A stretch of DNA of 29,393 nt from a virus: IMG/VR virus record IMGVR_UViG_3300046543_000098, positions 1-29,393 of that record; one strand, 5' to 3'. Each line of letters opens with the position of its first letter. Position 1 is the stretch's first letter. This document shows, piece after piece, positions 1 through 6,371 of the stretch. Below the pieces are notes generated by a model. The model was given only the letters and a program-made list of their open reading frames with translations. It did no database searches and had not been told where the DNA came from. Made by a program: the position numbers and the translations under genes.

Positions 1-1
1 A

Positions 2-106
2 AGGAAGATCAGGGAGATGGAAGAAGCGAATGCGGACCGTTCCGGGGTAAAAGGCTCCGGTGATGAGGTCAAGGACTCGCGGGCCGCTCCTAAAACTACC
101 CCATGA
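2..106 (+). CDS. 3' end of an unidentified gene (partial)
   Basis: An open frame runs in from the left edge and stops with TGA at 104-106. The visible 34 residues are charged and end in a Lys/Pro/Thr-rich tail (ending AAPKTTP), as in a disordered C-terminus. Its stop lies 29 bases before the preferred start of the RNA ligase gene and overlaps an alternative ATG at 103 in the ATGA manner seen throughout this operon. No family can be recognised from so short a piece; it could be chance coding. Confidence 0.4.
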   Translation, partial: RKIREMEEANADRSGVKGSGDEVKDSRAAPKTTP

Positions 107-123
107 CTGATCGCGTTGAATCT

Positions 124-130
124 AAAGGGA
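124..130 (+). promoter_or_regulatory. Ribosome binding site that sets the RNA ligase start
   Basis: AAAGGGA lies five bases before the ATG at 136. The ATG at 103 has no purine-rich site before it. The site therefore favours 136, which also places the protein start where related ligases begin, about 20 residues before the catalytic lysine. Confidence 0.7.
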
Positions 131-135
131 GTGAC

Positions 136-798
136 ATGGAATTTCTGCCTTTCCAGAAGATCCCCCGGCTGAGCCGGGAGTGCGTCGTCACCGAAAAGCT
201 CGACGGCACGAACGCGAGCGTCTACATCGGCGACAGCGGAGAGTTTCTTACCGGGTCGCGTACTCGCTGGATCACGCCCGAGGACGACAACTACGGCTTC
301 GCTCGGTGGGCGCAGGAGAACAAGGACGAACTGCTCAAGCTCGGGCCGGGGCACCACTTCGGAGAATGGTGGGGCGCTGGCGTGCAAAGGCGCTACGGGC
401 TTGCGGAGAAGCGCTTCAGCCTGTTCAACACCCACAGGTGGAGCGATGAGCTAGGCGCTCGCCCCGCGTGCTGCCACGTCGTTCCTGTGCTGTACCAGGG
501 GCCGTTTACGACCTACTTTGTCGAGGAAACGCTCAAGGCGCTGGCAGAGATTGGAAGCAAGGCAGCGCCTGGGTTCATGGACCCCGAGGGCATCATCGTC
601 TATCACGCGGCATCTGGCGCGCTGTTCAAGAAAACGGTCAAGGGAGACGAGGAAGGCAAGCACGCCGAAGCGCACCCGCCGCGACCGAAAGAGCCGCGCC
701 CGCCGAAAGACCCATCGAAGGGCGGGCGGCGCGTCGCGCAGTTGCCCTACGAAGGACCGGACAAACGGAAGGTGCGCGTGCTGGAGCCACAGACATGA
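136..798 (+). CDS. RNA ligase-like nucleotidyltransferase
   Basis: This 220-residue protein carries the ordered motifs of the covalent nucleotidyltransferase (ligase) superfamily, RNA_ligase/Rnl2-like branch. Motif I is EKLDGTN with the predicted AMP-accepting lysine at residue 21. SRTRW follows at 41, motif III (FGEWWGAG) at 75-82, FSLFN at 94-98, motif IV (EGIIVY) at 151-156 and motif V (FKKTVKGDEEGK) at 164-175. The family uses ATP to seal nicked or broken RNA, often to undo host tRNA cleavage. After motif V comes a basic, Pro-rich tail instead of a recognisable C-terminal specificity domain, so the enzyme is minimal and its substrate is unknown. The start at 136 is set by a strong ribosome site; an ATG at 103 would add 11 residues. 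It is the first complete gene of a coupled + strand operon. No polynucleotide kinase/phosphatase partner is seen in the window. Confidence 0.85.
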   Translation: MEFLPFQKIPRLSRECVVTEKLDGTNASVYIGDSGEFLTGSRTRWITPEDDNYGFARWAQENKDELLKLGPGHHFGEWWGAGVQRRYGLAEKRFSLFNTHRWSDELGARPACCHVVPVLYQGPFTTYFVEETLKALAEIGSKAAPGFMDPEGIIVYHAASGALFKKTVKGDEEGKHAEAHPPRPKEPRPPKDPSKGGRRVAQLPYEGPDKRKVRVLEPQT

Positions 799-974
799 AT
801 TGCACGGAAACGGCGAGAAAATTCCTCTGCGTCGAGGACGACCTCGGGAACATCAGCGGCAGGTGCAAGGTGCAATGCGCCGAGTGCCGCGATCTTGAGG
901 AACACGAAGCCTCCGGCATCCCGCCAGAGGACGACGGCGAGGATACGAATGTGGAGGACAGCTATGCGCGATGA
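795..974 (+). CDS. Small Cys-rich acidic protein, unknown function
   Basis: The ATG at 795 overlaps the stop of the RNA ligase gene (ATGA), implying coupled translation. The 59-residue product has an N-terminal half with five cysteines, including C-x3-C-x2-C around residues 24-31, which could bind a metal. The second half is strongly acidic (Glu/Asp-rich). No family is recognised. A longer reading of the same frame from base 468 is just the shadow of the ligase gene. Confidence 0.65.
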   Translation: MNCTETARKFLCVEDDLGNISGRCKVQCAECRDLEEHEASGIPPEDDGEDTNVEDSYAR

Positions 975-1629
975 TCAACGCGATGCCACATCGCGTTTAC
1001 TGAAGTTCGTAGCCGATGCGTTTGTAGCTACGCCGGACATGGCTAGTTCGGATCGTTTCGACGCCTTCAATGAGATCAAGGCGCGACTATCGGAGACGGT
1101 GTGCCCCAAGTGCGGCATCTCGGCCAAGAGTTACTTCGCGTGCGGTGGTCGTCCTGACTGTCCGAATCCATCCCAGGCCACGCCATCTGCCACACGAGAA
1201 AGCGTGGAGGAGATCGCCGCTACTGCCTGGGCGAAGTCTCCGCTGTCGCAAGGACTATCCCACGATAAGCACTCCGAGTCGAGCAAGCAGTCGAGCATCG
1301 AATCGAAGGCTGCGGCGTGGGACAAGATCATGGAGCGGCTGACCGAACTGACCGGCAGCGAGGACTGGCTTTGCAACCGCGATCTGAACGGCACGCAATG
1401 CGCCATCGCCGTCATTGATCGTTTCGCCGCGTCCGCAACACGCACGCTCATGACCGACGAGGATGTGATGCTGCGCCAGCAGGAGCGTATCGAGGTCTTG
1501 GAGGGCGAGCTGAGGAACATCGTCAACGCGGAGCGCTTCAACCGTGAGCGGTTCCGCAATGACACGGAGTTTGCAGACTGGGCGGTAAGCAGATGCCGCC
1601 ACAAGCTACCCGGATACGGTAGGGGGTAA
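964..1629 (+). CDS. Zinc-ribbon-like phage protein, unknown function
   Basis: The ATG at 964 follows GGAGG by seven bases and overlaps the end of the preceding gene by 11 bases. The 221-residue product has a putative zinc-binding cluster (CPKCG, then ACGG and PDC) near residues 47-68, a Ser-rich linker, and a C-terminal part with a helix of coiled-coil type followed by a Phe/Arg-rich stretch ending EFADWAVSRCRHKL. I recall that last type of sequence from small uncharacterised phage proteins. The Cys cluster suggests nucleic-acid or protein binding, but no catalytic motif is visible. An in-frame upstream ATG at 949 lacks a good ribosome site. Confidence 0.75.
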   Translation: MRDDQRDATSRLLKFVADAFVATPDMASSDRFDAFNEIKARLSETVCPKCGISAKSYFACGGRPDCPNPSQATPSATRESVEEIAATAWAKSPLSQGLSHDKHSESSKQSSIESKAAAWDKIMERLTELTGSEDWLCNRDLNGTQCAIAVIDRFAASATRTLMTDEDVMLRQQERIEVLEGELRNIVNAERFNRERFRNDTEFADWAVSRCRHKLPGYGRG

Positions 1630-1632
1630 GTC

Positions 1633-1722
1633 GTGAAACCCCAGCCGTGGCTGAAGCCGAAGAAGAGACAACCGCCGCCTTGGTGGATTTTTCCGCCGAG
1701 CGACATAGGGGGTAAAGGATGA
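1633..1722 (+). CDS. 29-residue Pro/Trp-rich basic peptide
   Basis: A short frame starts with GTG at 1633, six bases after AGGGGG, and stops with TGA overlapping the ATG of the next gene (ATGA at 1719-1722). The product is basic in the first half (KPKKR) and rich in proline and tryptophan (PPPWW). Evidence is the ribosome site plus the same stop-start coupling as its neighbours. Without it there would be an 89-base gap in an otherwise gapless operon. It may instead be a translated leader that delivers ribosomes to the next gene. Confidence 0.5.
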   Translation: MKPQPWLKPKKRQPPPWWIFPPSDIGGKG

Positions 1723-1946
1723 ATGTCCAGATGTGGACCGCGATCCGCGAATACGTCGCCGCCGAGATCGAGTTGTCGCACGTCCGGCGCAACCGCGAGC
1801 GCGTCAGGTGCGCGGCCTATATCGACAACCGGGACATTCAGCTGAAGGCGTCCGACGAGCGCATCGCAGAACTTGAGGCGCAATCGACTCGGATGGATTC
1901 CGAGGTTCGGCGGCTGTTCGACTCGTCGAGTGGAGATTCGCGTTGA
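1719..1946 (+). CDS. Small coiled-coil protein, unknown function
   Basis: The 75-residue product is mostly helical and highly charged. Residues about 35-68 follow a heptad-like pattern (QLKASDERIAELEAQ and on), indicating a coiled coil that may oligomerise. The ATG overlaps the stop of the preceding 29-residue frame and is preceded by AGGGGG. It ends in TGA overlapping the TTG start of the next gene. No enzyme motif is present. Confidence 0.75.
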   Translation: MNVQMWTAIREYVAAEIELSHVRRNRERVRCAAYIDNRDIQLKASDERIAELEAQSTRMDSEVRRLFDSSSGDSR

Positions 1947-2233
1947 TTGATACCCGCTGTCTGCTCCAAGAATTTCACACCCTCGTCAGCGAGTATGCCG
2001 ACAAGCTGCCCATGACCACGATGTACCGCGACAGCCTGATCCGCCGCATCGAGGCCGAGCTACAAGCTACGCCACCGGAAGTAGTAGCGCCTGAGGATGT
2101 GCGCGACGACATCCGCGACATCCTGGCGGAAGGTCTTGACGACCACTGGCGCACGTACCCGAAGCACATGGCTACGATTGCCCGCGTTCATACGTGGCTA
2201 TCCCCACAACTCCTCTCTACGGAGAAGAAATGA
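1943..2233 (+). CDS. Small phage protein with TTG start, unknown function
   Basis: The start is TTG at 1943, overlapping the previous stop (TTGA), with GGAG seven bases before it. The 96-residue product is predicted helical, with an acidic middle (PEDVRDDIRDILAEGL near residues 50-66) and a Trp/His-containing C-terminus. No family is recognised. The position inside a run of overlapping genes makes it a real gene despite the rare start codon. Confidence 0.7.
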   Translation: MIDTRCLLQEFHTLVSEYADKLPMTTMYRDSLIRRIEAELQATPPEVVAPEDVRDDIRDILAEGLDDHWRTYPKHMATIARVHTWLSPQLLSTEKK

Positions 2234-2619
2234 AGCACACCGTCGAATGGATCGACCGAGGCCGCGAGCCACAGGTCTCGCCCAACCCGGACTATCCGAA
2301 TGGCAAGCCGCTGCGCCTCACCGACATCGTGAAAGCGAAGGTGAAGCACTGCAAGGTGGACGTGCCATATCCGGCGAAGCGCTGCGGCGTATACGTCATC
2401 AAGTGCAAGCAGTGCGGCCTGAGCGTCGGCGTGACGACCGCCGGGCGACCGGATGATCCTACCTACGTCGAACTCGCCTGCGGGCAAGACACGGCTCTAC
2501 AGCTCGCCGGGCGCGGCATGGAGCCGTACATCCAGGATGGTCAGGTATCGGTCGGCCAAAGCACAATCGACGATGAAGGCCGCGTCATACCACGCGAACC
2601 TCAGAACGGCGAAAGATGA
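2230..2619 (+). CDS. Conserved Cys-containing phage protein, unknown function
   Basis: The ATG at 2230 overlaps the previous stop (ATGA) and follows GGAGAAG. The 129-residue product has cysteines spaced as in a small metal-binding fold: HCKVDVPYPAKRCG and then IKCKQCGLS, roughly residues 44-65. This is followed by a TTAGRPDDP-type stretch that I recall from small hypothetical proteins of many proteobacterial phages. The remainder is hydrophilic. A GTG at 2194 could add 12 residues but lacks coupling. Role unknown. Confidence 0.75.
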   Translation: MKHTVEWIDRGREPQVSPNPDYPNGKPLRLTDIVKAKVKHCKVDVPYPAKRCGVYVIKCKQCGLSVGVTTAGRPDDPTYVELACGQDTALQLAGRGMEPYIQDGQVSVGQSTIDDEGRVIPREPQNGER

Positions 2620-2882
2620 ACAACCAATCACTCTACATAGTCGTCCGGCTTGCAGCAGAGGGTTCCGACTGGAAGCGCGACCAGGGGGAGACTCTTTCGG
2701 CGTGGGCTGAACGAACCCTGCGCCACAATCCGGAGATGGTGATGGTGCCGAGATCCGATCTGGAGTGGATGGTTACGAGATATGAACCTGGACACATCTC
2801 CACCATAGAAGCGGCTGACTATGGCTACTCGGCGTACAGCCATGTTCGCAAGTGGCTAGCCGACCACAAGCAACGCGCCTGA
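2616..2882 (+). CDS. Small phage protein ending the + strand operon
   Basis: The 88-residue product starts at an ATGA overlap with the preceding gene; the ribosome site (GAAAG) is weak. It is a mixed alpha/beta hydrophilic protein with several Trp and Tyr residues and no recognised motif. It is the last + strand gene. Its final 27 bases overlap, tail to tail, the 3' end of the Rz gene on the - strand. Confidence 0.7.
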   Translation: MNNQSLYIVVRLAAEGSDWKRDQGETLSAWAERTLRHNPEMVMVPRSDLEWMVTRYEPGHISTIEAADYGYSAYSHVRKWLADHKQRA

Positions 2883-3347
2883 GTTCCTTAGTTGCAGTTC
2901 CCACAGTTCGCGGTATTTCGCTAGTTCCCGGTCGCCGGCTTCAAGGATTGCAGTAACTCGGCTTTCGACTTCTGCCAGGAATCGAGCATTGGCGTCGGGC
3001 TGGCTAGGACTTCCGGTGCAGGAGCCAAGGCTTGGGGCGGCGCTGGATAGGGAGGGCACTGGACTGCTACCGGCACTGGTGCGCAGGACGCGATAGCGAG
3101 CGTTAAGAGCATCGTAGCGGGTCTGTAGGTCACTGAGTACCTCCTGAGCGTTCTTGGCCTTCCTAGCCTCATCCTGAGCAGCCGCAACCTTGGCCTTGGC
3201 CGCTTCGGATTCCACATCCGCCCGGAATTGGGCGAGATCGGTCTGCGCTTGCTGCTTCTCTAGATTCTGGACCTTGGCGTAGATGCCAGTAGCGACAAGG
3301 GCGGCTCCGAGCCACACGCGAAGGTCTAGGAGTAGCGCCCAAGGCAT
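2856..3347 (-). CDS. Rz: Rz-like inner-membrane spanin (i-spanin)
   Basis: The 163-residue product has one N-terminal membrane segment (about residues 4-22) followed by a long Ala/Lys/Gln/Glu-rich coiled coil (about 25-90) and a periplasmic C-terminal helix. That is the Rz plan: an inner-membrane anchor that joins an outer-membrane Rz1 lipoprotein and fuses the membranes in the last step of lysis. The identification rests mainly on the nested Rz1 frame and the lysis context. The start shares a base with the stop of the endolysin candidate (TGATG). The 3' end converges on and overlaps the last + strand gene. Confidence 0.85.
   Translation of the reverse strand: MPWALLLDLRVWLGAALVATGIYAKVQNLEKQQAQTDLAQFRADVESEAAKAKVAAAQDEARKAKNAQEVLSDLQTRYDALNARYRVLRTSAGSSPVPSLSSAAPSLGSCTGSPSQPDANARFLAEVESRVTAILEAGDRELAKYRELWELQLRNSGALLVVG
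2921..3133 (-). CDS. Rz1: Rz1-like outer-membrane spanin lipoprotein nested inside Rz
   Basis: A 70-residue frame lies wholly inside Rz in another reading frame. With a GTG start at 3133 it has a short basic n-region, a hydrophobic stretch (MLLTLAIAS) and a lipobox cysteine at residue 17 (AIASC). A Pro-rich segment follows (CPPYPAPPQALAPAP). Lipobox plus proline-rich periplasmic part is the Rz1 signature. A perfect AGGAGGT lies five bases before the GTG. The ATG at 3112 would leave only nine residues before the cysteine, too short for a signal peptide; an upstream ATG at 3172 is possible but lacks this site. Partner of Rz. Confidence 0.85.
   Translation of the reverse strand: MTYRPATMLLTLAIASCAPVPVAVQCPPYPAPPQALAPAPEVLASPTPMLDSWQKSKAELLQSLKPATGN
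3139..3145 (-). promoter_or_regulatory. Perfect ribosome binding site for nested Rz1
   Basis: The - strand reads AGGAGGT, fully complementary to the 16S anti-Shine-Dalgarno, five bases before the GTG at 3133. It lies inside the Rz coding frame. This decides the Rz1 start in favour of GTG over the later ATG. Confidence 0.75.
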
Positions 3348-3709
3348 CAGGCGACCACCAGATCACGGTCGGCAGATACCCAAATCTTCTCGCGGACTGT
3401 TCGCGGCATGATGATGCACCCCTCGGATGCCGTCCCCGGATGGACTACCGAGTCGCCATGAATCAGGAAGCCTGAGCGTCCGAACATCTCATTTGCCGGG
3501 TCTGGCGTGAGGTGCAGCACATAGGGGCCGTGCGTCTTTGTATCGCTCGGCTCGCCTATCGTGTATTGCCCGACTGGAATTGGGCCGATGTTGTGAACGT
3601 CCTGCTGAGCGGGATTATTCTTTCCCTCGCCAGCTCCAGAATATCCTTCAGCCACATTCTCGCCATCGTGGGCTAGCCAGCCGGTTGCTTGCGCGTAACG
3701 CCAAGTCAT
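3347..3709 (-). CDS. L,D-transpeptidase-like / Tlde1-like (DUF2778) endolysin candidate
   Basis: The 120-residue product has GPIPVGQYTI near residues 42-51, then GFLIHGDS (His84) and ASEGCIIM (Cys98). A His followed by SxGC is the active-site pattern of L,D-transpeptidase-fold enzymes. The GPIPVGxY block is typical of the DUF2778/Tlde1 group, whose members act on peptidoglycan stems. No signal peptide is visible, so export would need a holin. It sits between small membrane proteins and Rz/Rz1, exactly where an endolysin is expected, and no lysozyme, amidase or transglycosylase appears in the window. The ATG overlaps the previous stop (ATGA). Enzyme class well supported; use as the endolysin is inferred from position. 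Confidence 0.75.
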   Translation of the reverse strand: MTWRYAQATGWLAHDGENVAEGYSGAGEGKNNPAQQDVHNIGPIPVGQYTIGEPSDTKTHGPYVLHLTPDPANEMFGRSGFLIHGDSVVHPGTASEGCIIMPRTVREKIWVSADRDLVVA

Positions 3710-3894
3710 TTATGACCAATCGTAGGATTCGGCACATATCCGACGAAGAGGCTCAAAAGCCAGATCACGAGCACGATCACGACCGCGACGTTAAGGATCG
3801 ACTTCACTTGCGCCTGCATGGGAATGAAAGAATTGATCGCCCAGAGCACGACGCCGACGATGACGAGAATGATGATGAGCGAGAAAAGGTCCAT
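3706..3894 (-). CDS. Two-helix membrane protein, holin candidate
   Basis: The 62-residue product is almost entirely hydrophobic, with two membrane helices at about residues 4-23 and 33-52 separated by a short loop (INSFIPMQAQVKS). It resembles a widespread small membrane family of phages and proteobacteria (Thivi_2564-type, from memory). Immediately before the endolysin candidate, with overlapping stop and start, it is a good class II-like holin candidate. GGAG precedes the ATG by nine bases. Confidence 0.75.
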   Translation of the reverse strand: MDLFSLIIILVIVGVVLWAINSFIPMQAQVKSILNVAVVIVLVIWLLSLFVGYVPNPTIGHK

Positions 3895-3925
3895 GTTTAT
3901 TTCTCCAGTCTCCCTTGGTTTCCCA

Positions 3926-4231
3926 TTACCCCATCCTTGCCCGAAACATGAAAGCGATTGCCGCTGCCTGAAGCGCCATGTACGGAGTCGCTACAGCCGC
4001 GATGATGGCCGCAGCTTCTACACCGGACTTCTCGACATGCGTTTCTGCGTAGGTCATAGACCATGCGACAATTTCGATGGTGCCGTAGAGAATGGCGAGC
4101 GCGACGAATCGCTCGAAAATCTGTCTCTTGTCGATCCATTCCCACGTCTCAGACGCCCGCACGGCAAGCCAGCACATCACTCGCGGCCATCCTGTGGCAT
4201 CTGTGGCGCGACGGTGCTTGAGGACGGTCAT
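3926..4231 (-). CDS. Small membrane protein in the lysis block, holin candidate
   Basis: The 101-residue product has a basic N-terminus and two predicted membrane segments: about residues 42-59 (FVALAILYGTIEIVAWSM) and 71-94 (Ala-rich). It lies between another candidate holin and a coiled-coil/membrane protein in the lysis block. Its ATG overlaps the previous stop (ATGA). It could be holin, antiholin or accessory; the sequence alone does not decide between it and the 62-residue neighbour. Confidence 0.7.
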   Translation of the reverse strand: MTVLKHRRATDATGWPRVMCWLAVRASETWEWIDKRQIFERFVALAILYGTIEIVAWSMTYAETHVEKSGVEAAAIIAAVATPYMALQAAAIAFMFRARMG

Positions 4232-4518
4232 TTCCAGAACTGGAGTGCGGCTCTAGCCCCATGCCAAAGCGATAGGCCGGCAGCACCAGTCACAGCCCCC
4301 CATTTAGTGAGACTCCCAACCACCTTGAAGGCCGAAAGTAGTTCCCGCACTTCCTCGGTCACTTCCGTGCTAGCGGCGACTGCATTCTTCAGTTTCTCCA
4401 AGCAATCGTGCTGATGCGTGAGTTGCCCGATGACGTATTCCTGATTGCTCAGAATCGTGGCATGGTCAGCCAGCACCGTTAGTATCTGTCGGTCCATCTC
4501 GCGTCGATCATGGCTCAA
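4228..4518 (-). CDS. Coiled-coil protein with C-terminal membrane-like segment, lysis block
   Basis: The frame encodes 96 residues from a TTG at 4518 that overlaps the tailspike stop (TTGA) and follows AGGCAGGGA. An ATG at 4545 (105 residues, 31-base overlap) and an ATG at 4497 (89 residues) are alternatives with poorer ribosome sites. The N-terminal two thirds is helical and charged; the C-terminal 27 residues are hydrophobic and glycine-rich (WGAVTGAAGLSLWHGARAAL), likely membrane-associated. With the two membrane proteins that follow it, it may regulate or form the lysis hole. No family assigned. Confidence 0.65.
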   Translation of the reverse strand: MSHDRREMDRQILTVLADHATILSNQEYVIGQLTHQHDCLEKLKNAVAASTEVTEEVRELLSAFKVVGSLTKWGAVTGAAGLSLWHGARAALQFWK

Positions 4519-6206
4519 TCGTCCCTGCCTCTGCGGTCGAACCATCCGAGCGTCGCCGCGCGCAGCGTGCAGTTTGCGTCCGAGGCAAGGGCGCGCGTGC
4601 GAACTTGCGCAGAGGTACTGGTTCGCGTCGTGATCTGATCGCCGCCATTCGCCGCATTACCGGCCGCAATGGCAATCGCCGCGAGGTTGTTCGTCAATGG
4701 CGCGGCGGTGAGGCTCGCCGCCTCGTCGGCTTGATCGAGCGAACTGACGTATATGCCGAAACTGACCGCGTTTGATGCGTTGGTCGGTTGCCAGTTAACG
4801 ACAGCCATGACCTTCACGCCAGTTGGTACGGAAAGCGTGCGAGATACAGCGCCCGTCCCTGGGTTATTCGCGTTCACATCGAGGATAGACGCGGACCAGA
4901 GGAATTCGTCTCCGTTCTGGCTGAATAGCAGCCAGTGAGCGGAGCCGTCAGTGAGGCCGGCTCCGATGCGCCGCTTGAAGATGTAGTTCGCCGGCATCGT
5001 CGGTGCGGTTGCCGACAGGCTGCAAAGAACGTCGACCACGCCGGTATCGGGGCGCATGATGAGGAAGAAGTGATACCACGTCGCATTGGCGATGACTCCG
5101 GTATCGAGGCCACCGGCAGCTGTACCGACAGACCATGAGCCGGTCGTCTTGGCGAGGCCGGATACGAGCGCCAGCATGATCGTGTTAGTGCTTTCCGTGG
5201 CGGAACCTGCGGCGATGCTCATCGTCGCCGAGCCGCCTGCGGTACTGAGAGCGCATCCCGCGAGGTAGGAGCGCGGCGGCATGAACGACATGCCGTTGCC
5301 GCGAGCGAAGGCGAGGACGCGCACGATGCTCGAAGCCTCGCCTCGCACGATGGCAGTGTCGCCAGCTATCGTGGTGATCGTGGTCTGCGAGACGAAGCCG
5401 AGGATCGAGGGGTTGCTTGAGATGCCCAGAGACGCTGCGAACTCAAGGGAGCGCACGCGCCCTGGTGCCAGCGTCACAGCGGTGATCGCGGTCGTGCCGA
5501 GAACCGAGGCGTAATCTCCTGTCAGGTTGTCGAGGTTCAGCGTCGCCGCCGAGGTGACGGAAGCCGCCGAGACTCCGGCGACCATGTAGCCATTGCCGAC
5601 GATGTTTAGCTGCGTGCCGTCATCTTCGAGAAGTAGCGGGATGCCTGCTCGAATCTCGCCGCCCGTCAGCGCCTGGCCGTTCAAGAAGATGTTGCGCGAG
5701 GTGAGGGCGGAAGAGCCGGAAGGTGTGAGAACGATGGCGGTCGCGCCCGTGTTCTGCGTGGACGGCACGATGCGGAACACTTGGCGAATCGCATAAGCCG
5801 TAACAGTCGCCGGGATAGCGCCTGTGATTGCATTCGCCGTACCGGCCACGCTGGTGACGGGAATGAAGCCCAGAGCTGCCGCCGTACTATCTGCGCTTAT
5901 CGGGGCGCTCGGATCGCCGATGCCGTAGAGGTTGTCATACGTGGCAATGGAGTTGCCGAGGCTATCGGTCAACTCGAATTTGTAGGACTGGGAAGCGATG
6001 AGCCATATCTCGCTCGGCGTCCTGCCGTCCGAATTTAGCTGGATCGGATTCGCGTTCTGGACGTTGCCGATATTCGTGGTGTAGGTCGCGGTCGGCGTCG
6101 TGGAGCCTGCGGCATAGGTGTTGAGGAAGCCGCCATTCAGGACGAGACCGCCGGAGGTGAAGAATTGGAATCCGTTCCCGATTGGCGAGAGGTATACGGT
6201 CGCCAT
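4515..6206 (-). CDS. Tailspike/tail fibre with P22-like head-binding region
   Basis: The 563-residue product begins with a region (about residues 10-95) that fits the head-binding domain of P22-type tailspikes: a Gly-rich opening, a GSTTPTATYT strand, NPIQLNSDGR, IWLIASQSYKFEL and a D-S-L-G-N turn. The middle (about 115-205) has a beta-rich shaft module common in phage fibres (VFRIVPSTQNTG, FLNGQAL). The C-terminal part (about 340-470) is a jelly-roll-like region of the kind that recurs in phage tail proteins (WYHFFLIMRPDTGVVDVL, DEFLWSASILDVN). No glycosidase residues are visible, so binding rather than polysaccharide cleavage is likely. It is at the end of the tail block, where P22 carries gene 9. 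Confidence 0.8.
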   Translation of the reverse strand: MATVYLSPIGNGFQFFTSGGLVLNGGFLNTYAAGSTTPTATYTTNIGNVQNANPIQLNSDGRTPSEIWLIASQSYKFELTDSLGNSIATYDNLYGIGDPSAPISADSTAAALGFIPVTSVAGTANAITGAIPATVTAYAIRQVFRIVPSTQNTGATAIVLTPSGSSALTSRNIFLNGQALTGGEIRAGIPLLLEDDGTQLNIVGNGYMVAGVSAASVTSAATLNLDNLTGDYASVLGTTAITAVTLAPGRVRSLEFAASLGISSNPSILGFVSQTTITTIAGDTAIVRGEASSIVRVLAFARGNGMSFMPPRSYLAGCALSTAGGSATMSIAAGSATESTNTIMLALVSGLAKTTGSWSVGTAAGGLDTGVIANATWYHFFLIMRPDTGVVDVLCSLSATAPTMPANYIFKRRIGAGLTDGSAHWLLFSQNGDEFLWSASILDVNANNPGTGAVSRTLSVPTGVKVMAVVNWQPTNASNAVSFGIYVSSLDQADEAASLTAAPLTNNLAAIAIAAGNAANGGDQITTRTSTSAQVRTRALASDANCTLRAATLGWFDRRGRDD

Positions 6207-6371
6207 CTATTTCACCACTCGAAGCGGCGCGCGGCGCTTGGCCGGCTCTTGATATTCGAGGCCCGCGCCTGGTTTCAGTATTTCGTAGACCTCATCGTCG
6301 TCATCTTGGAAGCGCTCGGTGATGAGGTAGCGATACTTCACGGCCATGATGACGATCAAGATGTAGATCAC
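6207..6371 (-). CDS. 54-residue membrane-anchored small protein
   Basis: A short frame starts with GTG at 6371, overlapping the stop of the large ejection-type gene (GTGA), with AAAGGA nine bases before it, and ends with TAG at 6207-6209, directly before the tailspike ATG. The product starts with a hydrophobic stretch (IYILIVIMAV), then Tyr/Arg, an acidic patch (QDDDDEVYEIL) and a basic Pro/Arg tail. An ATG at 6347 would remove most of the hydrophobic part. It fills an otherwise empty 161-base gap. One short membrane segment; function unknown. Confidence 0.65.
   Translation of the reverse strand: MIYILIVIMAVKYRYLITERFQDDDDEVYEILKPGAGLEYQEPAKRRAPLRVVK

Noticed and set aside
468-794. Upstream extension of the frame that ends at 974
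   Set aside because: It lies antiparallel in sense to no new gene: it is the second frame of the RNA ligase, with Arg/Gly-rich shadow composition; the real start is the coupled ATG at 795.
1131-1883. 250-residue frame on the - strand
   Set aside because: It lies opposite several coupled + strand genes that have ribosome sites and stop-start overlaps; its product is Ser/Arg-rich without domain pattern.
2883-2960. Search for a bidirectional terminator at the convergent junction
   Set aside because: No stem with a U-run was found on either strand; only short imperfect repeats.
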